Origin: Bacteroidota bacterium
GTDB taxonomy: Bacteria; Bacteroidota; Bacteroidia; NS11-12g; UBA9320
Length of the DNA stretch: 64,000 nt
NCBI GenBank assembly: GCA_016124755.1
Contig: WGNA01000010.1
Coordinates: 1 to 64,000, forward strand
Direction: 5' to 3'
The notes under the pieces were generated by a model. That model searched no databases, was not told where the DNA came from, and saw only the letters and a list, made by a program, of their open reading frames with translations. Below are positions 24,722-32,640 of this stretch, piece after piece. Position 1 is the stretch's first letter; the number at the start of each line of letters is the position of its first letter. The position numbers and the translations under genes were made by a program.

Positions 24722-25052
24722 TCAGGGCAAAATAATCATTTTCGTGAGGAAAGTACCCGACATCATAACAAAAGTAACAGGGTTGGCCGTCATCAACCGT
24801 TAATTTTTTAGTGTAATAACTAAAGTCAAATCCGCTGTTTTGCAGTTCTCTTTTGCGCACCAGGTTTTTTGAAGAGTCGAGATAACTGATGAGGATCCGG
24901 TGATTTTGTCGCAATCGATTATTAATGTCGCGGATCATTGCAATGGTTCCATAACTTCTGTGGTTGTGGAACCGGTTGCGGCATTGATAGTTGCAGAATT
25001 TTTTGTCGGCGCGTCCTTTGAGATCGCGACCGCAGGTGTTACATGTTTTCAT
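24687..25052 (-). CDS. DUF2116-like zinc-ribbon protein
   Basis: A 121-aa protein from the ATG at 25052 (MKTCNTCGRDLKGRADKKFC), which places the zinc ribbon at the N-terminus as in relatives. An upstream in-frame extension to 25100 is hydrophobic and unlikely. Four Cys at C4, C7 and the pair CNYQC form the metal site. The rest is helical and basic (IRDINNRLRQNHRILISYL), then KKLTVDDGQPCYFCYDVGYF. Small Bacteroidota proteins of this pattern are of unknown function and may bind nucleic acid or protein partners. It overlaps mscS by 35 nt in another frame, suggesting coupled expression. Confidence 0.78.
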   Translation of the reverse strand: MKTCNTCGRDLKGRADKKFCNYQCRNRFHNHRSYGTIAMIRDINNRLRQNHRILISYLDSSKNLVRKRELQNSGFDFSYYTKKLTVDDGQPCYFCYDVGYFPHENDYFALIARDDTSDLTR

Positions 25053-25156
25053 GTTTTGTTGGTTTAATAAATAATAAGCAAAACAAACGACCGGTAACAA
25101 TTAGACAGGCAGCGTTGGGATAATTCGCCGGATAAAAAAACCTTTTGCCGGTTAAC

Positions 25157-25186
25157 TTGAATTTGATTGGATAAATATTATTTTTG
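25157..25186 (+). promoter_or_regulatory. Full Bacteroidota promoter of rpmH-rnpA-yidD
   Basis: TTG (25157-25159), exactly 19 nt, then TATTTTTG (25179-25186), matching both elements of the phylum's housekeeping promoter. Initiation is predicted near 25193, leaving a leader of about 40 nt before rpmH. Confidence 0.75.
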
Positions 25187-25232
25187 CCATCCTTTTTTGC
25201 AGGGCAGAAGGGGATATTAAGTTTATAAAAAG

Positions 25233-25391
25233 ATGAAACGTACATTTCAGCCATCCAACAGAAAGCGCAAAAACAAGCACGGTTTCCGCGAAAGAATGAG
25301 CACTAAGAACGGGCGAAAAGTGTTGGCTGCGCGCAGGGCTAAAGGTCGTAAGAAACTTACTGTTTCCGACGAACCAGGTCATAAGAGATAA
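25233..25391 (+). CDS. rpmH: 50S ribosomal protein L34
   Basis: A 52-aa, very basic protein of the large subunit. The start [19 protein letters not shown] and the RM.TKNGR.VLA.RR.KGR motif are universal for L34. The C-terminal VSDEPGHKR extension is slightly longer than in E. coli. It is followed 20 nt later by rnpA, the classical bacterial order, and preceded by a strong promoter. ATG at 25233. Confidence 0.98.
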   Translation: MKRTFQPSNRKRKNKHGFRERMSTKNGRKVLAARRAKGRKKLTVSDEPGHKR

Positions 25392-25411
25392 TAATTCTCT
25401 TCGATGAAGCG

Positions 25412-25798
25412 ATGGCTTCATTTTCGAAAAACGAGCGTTTAACAGGAGCCCGAAACACCGGGTTGCTGTTCGATAAGGGCAGTTCATCTTTCAGAGTATT
25501 CCCGCTTCTTTATATTGTTCGTCCGATGAATTTTACGGATGGAGCAAATTGTAAATCACTGATCTCTGTTTCTAAAAGGAGATTCAAAAAAGCTGTTGAC
25601 CGAAATTTATTAAAGCGTCGGATTCGAGCGGTACATCAGGAAAATAAGGAACAGTTCTATCATCTCTTGGCGGATGGCGAGTCGGTTGCTTTGGGTATCT
25701 TATATAACACTTCCGAAATTTGTGATTACCGAACTTTGGAAAAGTCTTACCAAAAATTTCTCAGGAAATATGCTGAAACCCGTGCTCAAATTCATTAG
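25412..25798 (+). CDS. rnpA: Ribonuclease P protein component
   Basis: A 128-aa basic cofactor of RNase P that binds precursor-tRNA leaders and the catalytic RNA. The RNR signature is visible as [16 protein letters not shown]-like [19 protein letters not shown] (residues about 59-77), and the N-terminal FSKNERL is typical. It lies between rpmH (20 nt) and yidD (29-nt overlap), as in most bacteria. The RNase P RNA gene is not in the window. ATG at 25412; no other in-frame start fits. Confidence 0.95.
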   Translation: MASFSKNERLTGARNTGLLFDKGSSSFRVFPLLYIVRPMNFTDGANCKSLISVSKRRFKKAVDRNLLKRRIRAVHQENKEQFYHLLADGESVALGILYNTSEICDYRTLEKSYQKFLRKYAETRAQIH

Positions 25799-26003
25799 TG
25801 GTATTTTCATCTTTATCATCCGGATTTACCAAAAGGTTATTTCTCCTTTTTTGCCAAATTCCTGTCGATATACTCCCACCTGTTCTCATTATGCAGTTGA
25901 AGCACTTCAGAAGCACGGACCCTTCAAAGGTTTTTGGTTGGCACTGAAACGAATTCTGCGATGTCATCCCTGGGGCGGTCATGGTTATGATCCGGTTCCG
26001 TAA
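25770..26003 (+). CDS. yidD: Membrane protein insertion efficiency factor YidD
   Basis: A 77-aa protein from the ATG at 25770, overlapping the end of rnpA by 29 nt. The conserved block [22 protein letters not shown] is followed by [12 protein letters not shown], then [19 protein letters not shown]. The Cys-containing S-C-R-Y-x-P-T-C motif and the end CHPWGGxGYDPVP are diagnostic. It aids YidC-dependent insertion at the inner membrane. An upstream in-frame start inside rnpA would add 32 unrelated residues and was rejected. Confidence 0.97.
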   Translation: MLKPVLKFISGIFIFIIRIYQKVISPFLPNSCRYTPTCSHYAVEALQKHGPFKGFWLALKRILRCHPWGGHGYDPVP

Positions 26004-26339
26004 CACCGGTAACCTAAATCAATATTTTCCCTGTTTCTTAATCCGCATCTTTGCCGTTGAAATAGTCTTCTTATTCTCGAACAAAGTTCAACCGAAAAAA
26101 TCGTATTGAAATTATTTGGCCTTTGTTGAGATAAAATGCAGAAAATGAGCTGTATGCATTTTGGTTCAAATCGTATTAACGGGAGATTTTTTTAATAAGG
26201 CTCTAAAAAGTGTGATCTGTTTAGCAAGAATTAAATTTTGTAATCGACAGGAAGACTGTTCAACGGGATTTACCAAATCCGGAGATGACACCATGCAAAT
26301 ATTGCGAACGTTACTTTTGTGGTTCAACGAAAAGACGCT
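26004..26339. other. Intergenic leader region, no gene
   Basis: 336 bp between yidD and the S41 peptidase. A second box resembling a -7 element (CATCTTTG, about 26046) and the clear element at 26312-26319 suggest promoter content. A 60-codon plus-strand frame at 26161-26343 has no family features. A small RNA cannot be excluded from sequence alone. Confidence 0.5.
26312..26319 (+). promoter_or_regulatory. -7 element (TACTTTTG) of the S41 peptidase gene
   Basis: A perfect TAnnTTTG with a predicted leader of about 14 nt before the ATG at 26340. The start of the longer reading frame (GTG 26319) overlaps this element, which argues for the later ATG. Confidence 0.6.
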
Positions 26340-28004
26340 ATGACAAGGAAGAGCAAATTGCGATTGAGTAAAAGAGTATTGTGGGTATTAATCCCGGTGA
26401 TTGGTTTGAGCGCAATGGCGTTCCGGCAGGTTGAAGATTATTTCGAAGTTTCAAAAAATCTGGATATTTTTTCTACCGTATACAGAGAAGTAAACCTAAG
26501 TTATGTCGATGAGGTAAAACCGGGAAATCTTATTCGTGAAGCAATCGACGCCATGTTGTTGTCATTGGATCCATATACCAATTTCTACAGTGAAGCACAG
26601 GCAGAAGATTATCGATTTCAATTCACCGGTTCTTATGGAGGAATAGGCGCAACCGTTAGAAACAAAGGGAAACAGCTTGTAATTGACAAGCCTTATGAAG
26701 GATATCCGGCTCAAAAGGCAGGTCTTCGGGCCGGAGATATTCTCCTTACCATAGACGGGAAAACAGTTGAAGGGAAAAAAAGTACCGACCTCAATGAATT
26801 ACTGAAAGGAACGGCAGGAACGGCTGTGGTTATTAGTGTTGAAAGACCCGGAATCGGAAAGATGGATTTCACACTTGAACGAGCCCAGATTCATGTTAAG
26901 AACGTACCCTACTTCGGAATGGTGAACAACCAAACCGGATACATAAAACTAACCGGCTTTACGGCAGACGCAGGAAAGGAAGTAAGAGATGCAGCCGCTT
27001 CTTTGATTGCAGGAGGAGCCAAAAATCTGATTCTGGACTTGCGAGGAAATGGCGGCGGTCTTCTGCATGAGGCAGTGAATATTGTAAATGTCTTTGTTAA
27101 AAAGAACCAATTGGTTGTTACCACAAAGGGCAGAGACAAGGAAAATGACAGAGAATACAAAACACTCAATACACCGGTAAATTTGGAAATTCCTCTGGTT
27201 GTGCTAATTGATGAGGGTTCAGCCTCCGCTTCTGAAATTGTGAGCGGAACCATTCAGGATCTTGATCGGGGAGTTTTAATTGGTGTGCGCAGTTTCGGTA
27301 AAGGGTTGGTTCAGACTTCCCGCGGTTTGAGTTACAACACCCAGATGAAAATTACCACAGCAAAGTACTATATCCCTTCAGGTCGTTGCATTCAAAAGCT
27401 TGATTACGCGCACAAGTCGAACGGTAAAGCAATAACGGTTGCGGACTCTTTAAAACAGGTGTTTTACACCGTTAATAAAAGAAAAGTAATGGATGGTGAA
27501 GGTGTTACTCCGGATATAATTATGGGTGTTACACCGCTGAGCAAGATTGCCGAAAGTCTGCAGAAGAAAGATATTCTTTTCGACTTTGCGACTCTCTATC
27601 GAAACCGTATTGATTCGATTCAGCCTGCCAAAGAATTCAGGGTTTCACATAAAGACTTCAGCGACTTTAAGTCATACCTGAAAGACAAGGATTACGGATA
27701 TACAACAGATACAGAAAGGGCACTCGATGATTTGGAACAAAAGGCGAAAGACGAGGAATATCTGGCATCTCTGCAGGATGATATCAATAAACTGAGATCC
27801 AGTTTTACCAGTAATAAAGAGGCGGATATTGACAGACACGAATCCGAGATTTCAAATCTGTTGGCTACAGAAATTGCGTCGAGATATTATTTCGACCGGG
27901 CGGTGGTGGAATCAACTTTTGATTTTGACCGCGATATTCAGGAAGCGCTGAGGTTGTTCTCAGACATTAATCGGTACAACAATATTTTAAAAGGAAAGAA
28001 CTAA
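26340..28004 (+). CDS. S41 family C-terminal processing peptidase
   Basis: A 554-aa periplasmic, membrane-anchored protease that trims or degrades envelope proteins from their C-termini. Residues 13-35 are an uncleaved signal-anchor. A PDZ domain covers about 80-160 (SYGGIGATVR, GYPAQKAGLRAGDILLTIDG). The S41 core includes GYIKLTGF, LILDLRGNGGG, the nucleophile region DEGSASASEIVSG (about 291-303) and the catalytic Lys in RSFGKG (about 321). It ends with a helical C-terminal domain of about 170 residues (DDLEQKAKDEEYL). The ATG at 26340 was preferred over GTG 26319 because of the -7 element. The TauE gene follows without a gap. Confidence 0.95.
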   Translation: MTRKSKLRLSKRVLWVLIPVIGLSAMAFRQVEDYFEVSKNLDIFSTVYREVNLSYVDEVKPGNLIREAIDAMLLSLDPYTNFYSEAQAEDYRFQFTGSYGGIGATVRNKGKQLVIDKPYEGYPAQKAGLRAGDILLTIDGKTVEGKKSTDLNELLKGTAGTAVVISVERPGIGKMDFTLERAQIHVKNVPYFGMVNNQTGYIKLTGFTADAGKEVRDAAASLIAGGAKNLILDLRGNGGGLLHEAVNIVNVFVKKNQLVVTTKGRDKENDREYKTLNTPVNLEIPLVVLIDEGSASASEIVSGTIQDLDRGVLIGVRSFGKGLVQTSRGLSYNTQMKITTAKYYIPSGRCIQKLDYAHKSNGKAITVADSLKQVFYTVNKRKVMDGEGVTPDIIMGVTPLSKIAESLQKKDILFDFATLYRNRIDSIQPAKEFRVSHKDFSDFKSYLKDKDYGYTTDTERALDDLEQKAKDEEYLASLQDDINKLRSSFTSNKEADIDRHESEISNLLATEIASRYYFDRAVVESTFDFDRDIQEALRLFSDINRYNNILKGKN

Positions 28005-28820
28005 GTGGAAAATGTTCAGCTGTTGGTATATCTGCTCTTCGGTTTAATAGGAGGAGTACTTTCGGGACTATTAGGAGTAGGTGGCGGTATTATTTTTATA
28101 CCGGTTTTTGATCACGTCTTCCGATCCATGGGAATTGAAGGTGAAGAATTAGTGAGATACATCTTAGCCAATTCCTTTCTTTCAATACTTTTTGCGGGAG
28201 TATCCAGCAGCTTTAAGCACCACCGAATGGGTAACTTCCATTTGAAGGAAGTTCTCACCATTGCCATCCCGGCTATAATTACCGGTACCATTCTCACACG
28301 GCTTATCACGCATGCATCGTGGTATAAAGTCGAATATTTTAAGGCAGTTTTTATTGCTGTTATTGCTGTAACTCTCTGGCGCCAATGGTCTCATCACAAA
28401 AAAAGAATTGTGCATGAACCCAGACCTTTTAGTTATAAAACTTATGGAGCAATCGGACTTGTAACCGGTTTGATATCGGCAATTTCCGGATTGGGTGGTG
28501 GAATTGCCATGATTCCGCTTCTGACCTTGTTCGCCCGGTTAGACATTAAAAAAGCCAGTGCAATTTCCATCAGTGTTATACCCATAATGGTGGTTCCGTT
28601 TTTAATAACCTATGCGCGTGGATTGCCCGAAAAACATTTCGACTGGAGTGTTGGCTACCTTCAATTTATGTTAATCCTTCCTGTTGTTGTGGGAGTTCTT
28701 ATTGGGTCACCACTCGGAGTTCGTCTCGCTCATAAACTCAATAGCCGCACACTACAACTTATATTTGCCATCCTTCTAATCGTGATCATCATTCGTGAAA
28801 TCGTAAAGTTGATCCATTAA
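28005..28820 (+). CDS. TSUP family sulfite exporter TauE/SafE-like permease
   Basis: A 271-aa inner-membrane protein with eight or so hydrophobic helices in two homologous halves. Each half opens with the family's Gly-rich motif: LIGGVLSGLLGVGGGIIFIP near residue 15 and GLVTGLISAISGLGGGIAMI near residue 150. Members export sulfite, sulfoacetate or other organic anions; the substrate here is unknown. The start is GTG at 28005, immediately after the S41 stop codon, which implies translational coupling. An ATG 7 nt later is out of frame. Confidence 0.92.
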   Translation: MENVQLLVYLLFGLIGGVLSGLLGVGGGIIFIPVFDHVFRSMGIEGEELVRYILANSFLSILFAGVSSSFKHHRMGNFHLKEVLTIAIPAIITGTILTRLITHASWYKVEYFKAVFIAVIAVTLWRQWSHHKKRIVHEPRPFSYKTYGAIGLVTGLISAISGLGGGIAMIPLLTLFARLDIKKASAISISVIPIMVVPFLITYARGLPEKHFDWSVGYLQFMLILPVVVGVLIGSPLGVRLAHKLNSRTLQLIFAILLIVIIIREIVKLIH

Positions 28821-28841
28821 CAAAAGGCAAATACATTTTAA

Positions 28842-30542
28842 ATGATTAAACATTTCAGTTTACTCTGTTCGGCTTTCCTGATTACAACCTCTTCTCTTCA
28901 GGCTCAAAAGCTCAGGTGCAAGGAAAAACATGCAGTAAAACGGGTTCAGTCGGTAGTTGGATATCTGGCATCTGATGAACTTGAAGGAAGAGCGACCGGT
29001 TCAAACGGAGAGAAGGCAAGTGCAAATTATATCGCAGAACAGTTTGCTAAATACGGGCTTTCTCCCAAAGGCGAAAACGGTTTTATTCAGACTTTTTCTA
29101 TCACTACACTCCGAATTGCAGATGGTTCAAGTGAATTGACCATCGGCGGAAGAAGAATGAAAATGTTCTCCGATTACTTCCCACTTTCTTATTCCTCGAA
29201 TTCGGCTGAAGTTAACGCAGACATGATTGATGTGAGCTTCGGAATTTCAACGGAGAAACGCAACGACTATAAAGACAAAGATGTTAAAGGAAAGATAGTC
29301 GCTATTAATATCAGCAGTCCCGACGGGATTCATCCGCATTCTGAATGGCTGGCCTGGCATGGTATCAATATTCGGGTTGATGAAGCGGTTAAACACGGAG
29401 CCGTAGGGGTTCTATTTTATAAGACTAATGACAAAACCGAATCGCCCGAAACGGAAATGAGTTTGAAGATGAAGCCGTCTTCGGTTCCGGTTTTGTATTT
29501 AACAGAAGTTCAGCCACAGGGCTTTTTGCCTTTGAAGACAAGTATCAAACTAAAGGTTCTTACCGATCAGGATGAAGGCCATAATGTAATCGGGTTTAAA
29601 GATAACGGAGCCAAAACTACTGTAATCATTGGCGCTCATCACGATCATCTGGGTATGGGTGAGCACGGGAATTCGTTGGCAGAAGATCCGAATCAGATTC
29701 ACAATGGTGCCGATGATAATGCGAGCGGGGTTGCGGCTCTGATTGAACTCGCCAGAAATCTGAAGAAATCAAAGAAGTGGAATCGGTCTAATAACTATTT
29801 GTTCATCGCATTTTCAGGAGAGGAAATGGGGCTGATCGGTTCTAAGTACTTTACAGAAAACCCTACAATTGATCTGGCCACCGTAAACTATATGATCAAT
29901 ATGGATATGGTGGGGATGTTGAAAAAGGAACACGCGACCTTAATTATTAATGGTGTCGGAACCGGCAATTACTGGCAGCAAAGTATTCAATTAGTTAATA
30001 CAGATAAGAGAGGAATTGATACGGTGGTTACAACCATCAGTGGAATCGGGCCATCAGACCACACATCATTTTATCTGAAAGAAATACCGGCAATTCACTT
30101 CTTCACAGGAGCACACGAATATTATCACAAACCAACCGACGACGCAGGCAATCTCAATTACCCGGGAGAAGTCTTCGTAATCGAATTCATTACTGAACTT
30201 ATAAAAGATCTGAATTCAAGAGATCGCCAGACTTTTCAATCAACTGCGTCTGCCGATTCGGCGAATCAGAATTCCGGAAGATCTTCTTTTAAAGTAACTC
30301 TGGGAGTAGTTCCGAACTATACATTCGAAGGTGAAGGCATGCAGATCGATGCGGTTCGGGAAGGCAAACCTGCTGCTCTGGCGGGAATTGTTGCCGGCGA
30401 TGTAATTGTTGGTATGAATGGTATGTCGATCGGAAGTATGGGTGATTACATGGAAGCACTTAAGGTTCTCAATCCGGGAGATTCAATCGATGTGCAGGTG
30501 AGAAGAGGAGTCGACATTATTACCATAAAGGTTCAGTTCTAA
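28842..30542 (+). CDS. Secreted M28 aminopeptidase with PA and C-terminal PDZ domains
   Basis: A 566-aa protein with a signal peptide (1-21, ending LQAQ). The N-terminal part contains an inserted PA-type domain (about 110-245). The M28 di-zinc core shows AHHDHLGMG (265-273, His266), NGADDNASG (288-296, Asp291), SGEEMGLIGS (Glu327/328), NMDMVGM and the late His in HEYYHKPTDD. Residues about 485-566 form a PDZ domain (GEGMQIDAVREG, GIVAGDVIVGMNG). Removal of N-terminal residues from extracellular peptides is expected. The tail PDZ may select substrates or partners (inference). It lies 21 nt past the TauE gene and 18 nt before metF. Confidence 0.93.
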   Translation: MIKHFSLLCSAFLITTSSLQAQKLRCKEKHAVKRVQSVVGYLASDELEGRATGSNGEKASANYIAEQFAKYGLSPKGENGFIQTFSITTLRIADGSSELTIGGRRMKMFSDYFPLSYSSNSAEVNADMIDVSFGISTEKRNDYKDKDVKGKIVAINISSPDGIHPHSEWLAWHGINIRVDEAVKHGAVGVLFYKTNDKTESPETEMSLKMKPSSVPVLYLTEVQPQGFLPLKTSIKLKVLTDQDEGHNVIGFKDNGAKTTVIIGAHHDHLGMGEHGNSLAEDPNQIHNGADDNASGVAALIELARNLKKSKKWNRSNNYLFIAFSGEEMGLIGSKYFTENPTIDLATVNYMINMDMVGMLKKEHATLIINGVGTGNYWQQSIQLVNTDKRGIDTVVTTISGIGPSDHTSFYLKEIPAIHFFTGAHEYYHKPTDDAGNLNYPGEVFVIEFITELIKDLNSRDRQTFQSTASADSANQNSGRSSFKVTLGVVPNYTFEGEGMQIDAVREGKPAALAGIVAGDVIVGMNGMSIGSMGDYMEALKVLNPGDSIDVQVRRGVDIITIKVQF

Positions 30543-30560
30543 AAGTAAATTACAGCCGCA

Positions 30561-31514
30561 TTGAAACTGACGGAGCACATTGAATTGTCTGACCGGACGC
30601 TTTTTTCGTTTGAAATTCTGCCACCATTAAAAGGAGGCAGCATAGATTCCTTATATCGCACCATTGATGCGCTAATGGAGTTGAAACCATCTTTCGTTGA
30701 TGTAACCTATCACCGGGAAGAAACCATTATGCGAAAACGCGAAGACGGAACTTACGACCGGATCTCGGTTCGTAAAAGACCGGGTACAGTTGCCATTTGT
30801 GCAGCAATAATGAACCGGTATCAGGTTGAGGCAGTTCCGCATCTTATCTGTGGAGGTTTTAGTAAAGATGAGACTGAGAATGCACTAATTGATCTGCACT
30901 TTCTGGGAATAGAAAACGTACTGGCACTTCGCGGTGACAACGAGAGAGGCGAAAGAAACTTCAGACCGGAACCAAACGGGAACAAACATTCACTCGATCT
31001 TATTGAACAAATCGTGGACATGAATTCGGGTAAATATCTCGACGAAGAACTCCGTAATCCCAACCCAACCAATTTCTGTATTGGAGCAGCAGCCTATCCC
31101 GAAAAGCATATTGATGCTCCTAATATGCAAAGTGATGTGAACTTCCTGAAACGAAAGGTGGAAGCAGGCGCCAGTTACGCAACAACCCAGATGTTTTTTG
31201 ATAATTCGGTATACTTTGATTACGTGGACCGTTGTCGGGAGAACGGAATTTCGATCCCGATCATTCCTGGTTTAAAACCACTTACCCGCAAATCACAACT
31301 TTACTCGCTGCCGAAGATTTTTAATATTGATATACCGGAAGATCTGTGCAGGGAGATGGAAAAAACCAAAACCGATGAGGCAGCCGAACAGGTCGGAAAA
31401 GAATGGTGCATTCAACAATGCCGGGAATTGATTGAGAAGAAAGCTCCGGTACTACATTTCTATACCATGGGTTTGGCGAATGCGACCCGGGAAATTGCCA
31501 CAGCCGTATTCTGA
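30561..31514 (+). CDS. metF: Methylenetetrahydrofolate reductase
   Basis: A 317-aa TIM-barrel flavoenzyme that reduces 5,10-methylene-THF to 5-methyl-THF for methionine synthesis. The start MKLTEHIELSDRTLFSFEIL followed by PPLKGGSI is a standard MetF N-terminus with the catalytic Glu in FEILPP. FIDVTYHRE-like FVDVTYHREE, ENVLALRGDNERGE, FCIGAAAYPEKH, QMFFDN and IPIIPGLKPL follow. The start codon is TTG at 30561, 18 nt after the M28 stop, and gives the exact family start. The rsgA gene begins 4 nt after its stop. Confidence 0.96.
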   Translation: MKLTEHIELSDRTLFSFEILPPLKGGSIDSLYRTIDALMELKPSFVDVTYHREETIMRKREDGTYDRISVRKRPGTVAICAAIMNRYQVEAVPHLICGGFSKDETENALIDLHFLGIENVLALRGDNERGERNFRPEPNGNKHSLDLIEQIVDMNSGKYLDEELRNPNPTNFCIGAAAYPEKHIDAPNMQSDVNFLKRKVEAGASYATTQMFFDNSVYFDYVDRCRENGISIPIIPGLKPLTRKSQLYSLPKIFNIDIPEDLCREMEKTKTDEAAEQVGKEWCIQQCRELIEKKAPVLHFYTMGLANATREIATAVF

Positions 31515-31518
31515 AATC

Positions 31519-32421
31519 ATGATAAAAGGTACCGTAATTAGCTCTACTGGTTTGTGGTATACGGTACTCCCGGAAGGCGGGGAAGAAGTTAAAGCCAGAT
31601 TAAAAGGCAAGTTCAGACTAAAAGGCCGTGAGCTCACAAATCCGGTAGCAGTTGGTGATGAGGTAATACTGGAAGGATCCGGTGACGACATGGTAATTTC
31701 GCAAATACTCCAGCGAAGGAATTATCTGATTCGAAAGGCGACCCGGCAAAGTAGTCAGTTTCATGTGGTAGCTTCCAATCTGGATTTGGCTATTATATTA
31801 GTGACACTCCGCAATCCCCGGACATCGATTGGATTCATCGACAGGTTTCTGGTTACCTGCGAGGCATTCGATATTCCCGTTCTTATACTTATTAATAAGG
31901 TAGATATCCTCAACAATGAAGAACTGGAAAATGCCACGCAACTCAGTACATTATATAAAGGTATCGGATATCCGGTAATTACAACTTCACTCAAAACAAT
32001 AGACGACCTTTCAGAAATCAGGAGTTATGTAAATCATAAAACGGTACTGTTGTTTGGTCACTCCGGAGTTGGAAAGTCCACGCTTATTAATATGCTTGTT
32101 CCTGATGCCCGCCAGCAGGTTGCGGAAATCAGCGATGCAAACAGTAAAGGACGACACACAACCACATTTGCGCGAATGGTTTTAAGTGCAGATATGAGGT
32201 TGATAGATATTCCCGGAATAAAGGAGTTTGGTTTGCTTCCTATGGAGGGTTGGCAGATAGCGCATTACTTTCCGGAATTTCGTGAGGTGCTGCCCAACTG
32301 CCGATTCAATAATTGTCTACACATGCGGGAGCCGGGTTGCGCAATTCGGGAAGCAGTTGAATCCGGTTTACTGTCTTCCGGAAGATATAACAGTTACAAA
32401 AGTATGTTGGAAGGGGAATAA
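31519..32421 (+). CDS. rsgA: Ribosome small subunit-dependent GTPase A
   Basis: A 300-aa circularly permuted GTPase that assists 30S maturation. An OB-fold (1-68) is followed by the permuted G domain: G4 NKVD (126-129) precedes G1 GHSGVGKS (180-187) and G3 DIPG (230-233), with the switch region GRHTTTF (211-217). The C-terminal zinc site is C261, C266, H268, C274 (NCRFNNCLHMREPGC). The ATG at 31519 lies 4 nt after metF and fits the OB-fold start. An in-frame extension back into metF was rejected. The end, SMLEGE, is slightly short. A neighbouring frame continues past it (see findings). Confidence 0.95.
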   Translation: MIKGTVISSTGLWYTVLPEGGEEVKARLKGKFRLKGRELTNPVAVGDEVILEGSGDDMVISQILQRRNYLIRKATRQSSQFHVVASNLDLAIILVTLRNPRTSIGFIDRFLVTCEAFDIPVLILINKVDILNNEELENATQLSTLYKGIGYPVITTSLKTIDDLSEIRSYVNHKTVLLFGHSGVGKSTLINMLVPDARQQVAEISDANSKGRHTTTFARMVLSADMRLIDIPGIKEFGLLPMEGWQIAHYFPEFREVLPNCRFNNCLHMREPGCAIREAVESGLLSSGRYNSYKSMLEGE

Positions 32422-32607
32422 CAAACCCTGCAAACTGGCGGACTTTGATCTGACAAAACTTAGCAAAAAGAAAAAACAGAGGTGATTTTTTGTTCCTGAA
32501 AAAACCTTAAAATGGGAGCGAAAAATCGTGTCTTATTCGGTTGACATTTAACGAAATAAGAGGCCTACATAAATTTCGTCAAAAATTTTTTTTTGAAAAT
32601 ATCTTCC

Positions 32608-32615
32608 TATTTTTG
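32608..32615 (+). promoter_or_regulatory. -7 element (TATTTTTG) of the giant adhesin operon
   Basis: A perfect TAnnTTTG, preceded by a long A/T-run (32581-32594) instead of a clear TTG. The predicted start near 32622 places it after an earlier possible start of the frame (32593) and 19 nt before ATG 32641, supporting the latter as the real start. Confidence 0.6.
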
Positions 32616-32640
32616 CCACCTGTACAAATTATGTGATCAA

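Noticed and set aside
26161-26343. 60-codon frame before the S41 peptidase
   Set aside because: No signal, domain or start context, and it overlaps the -7 element and the S41 start.
32593-32640. Upstream in-frame start of the giant adhesin
   Set aside because: The -7 box at 32608-32615 lies inside this extension, so the mRNA should begin downstream of it. ATG 32641 is preferred.
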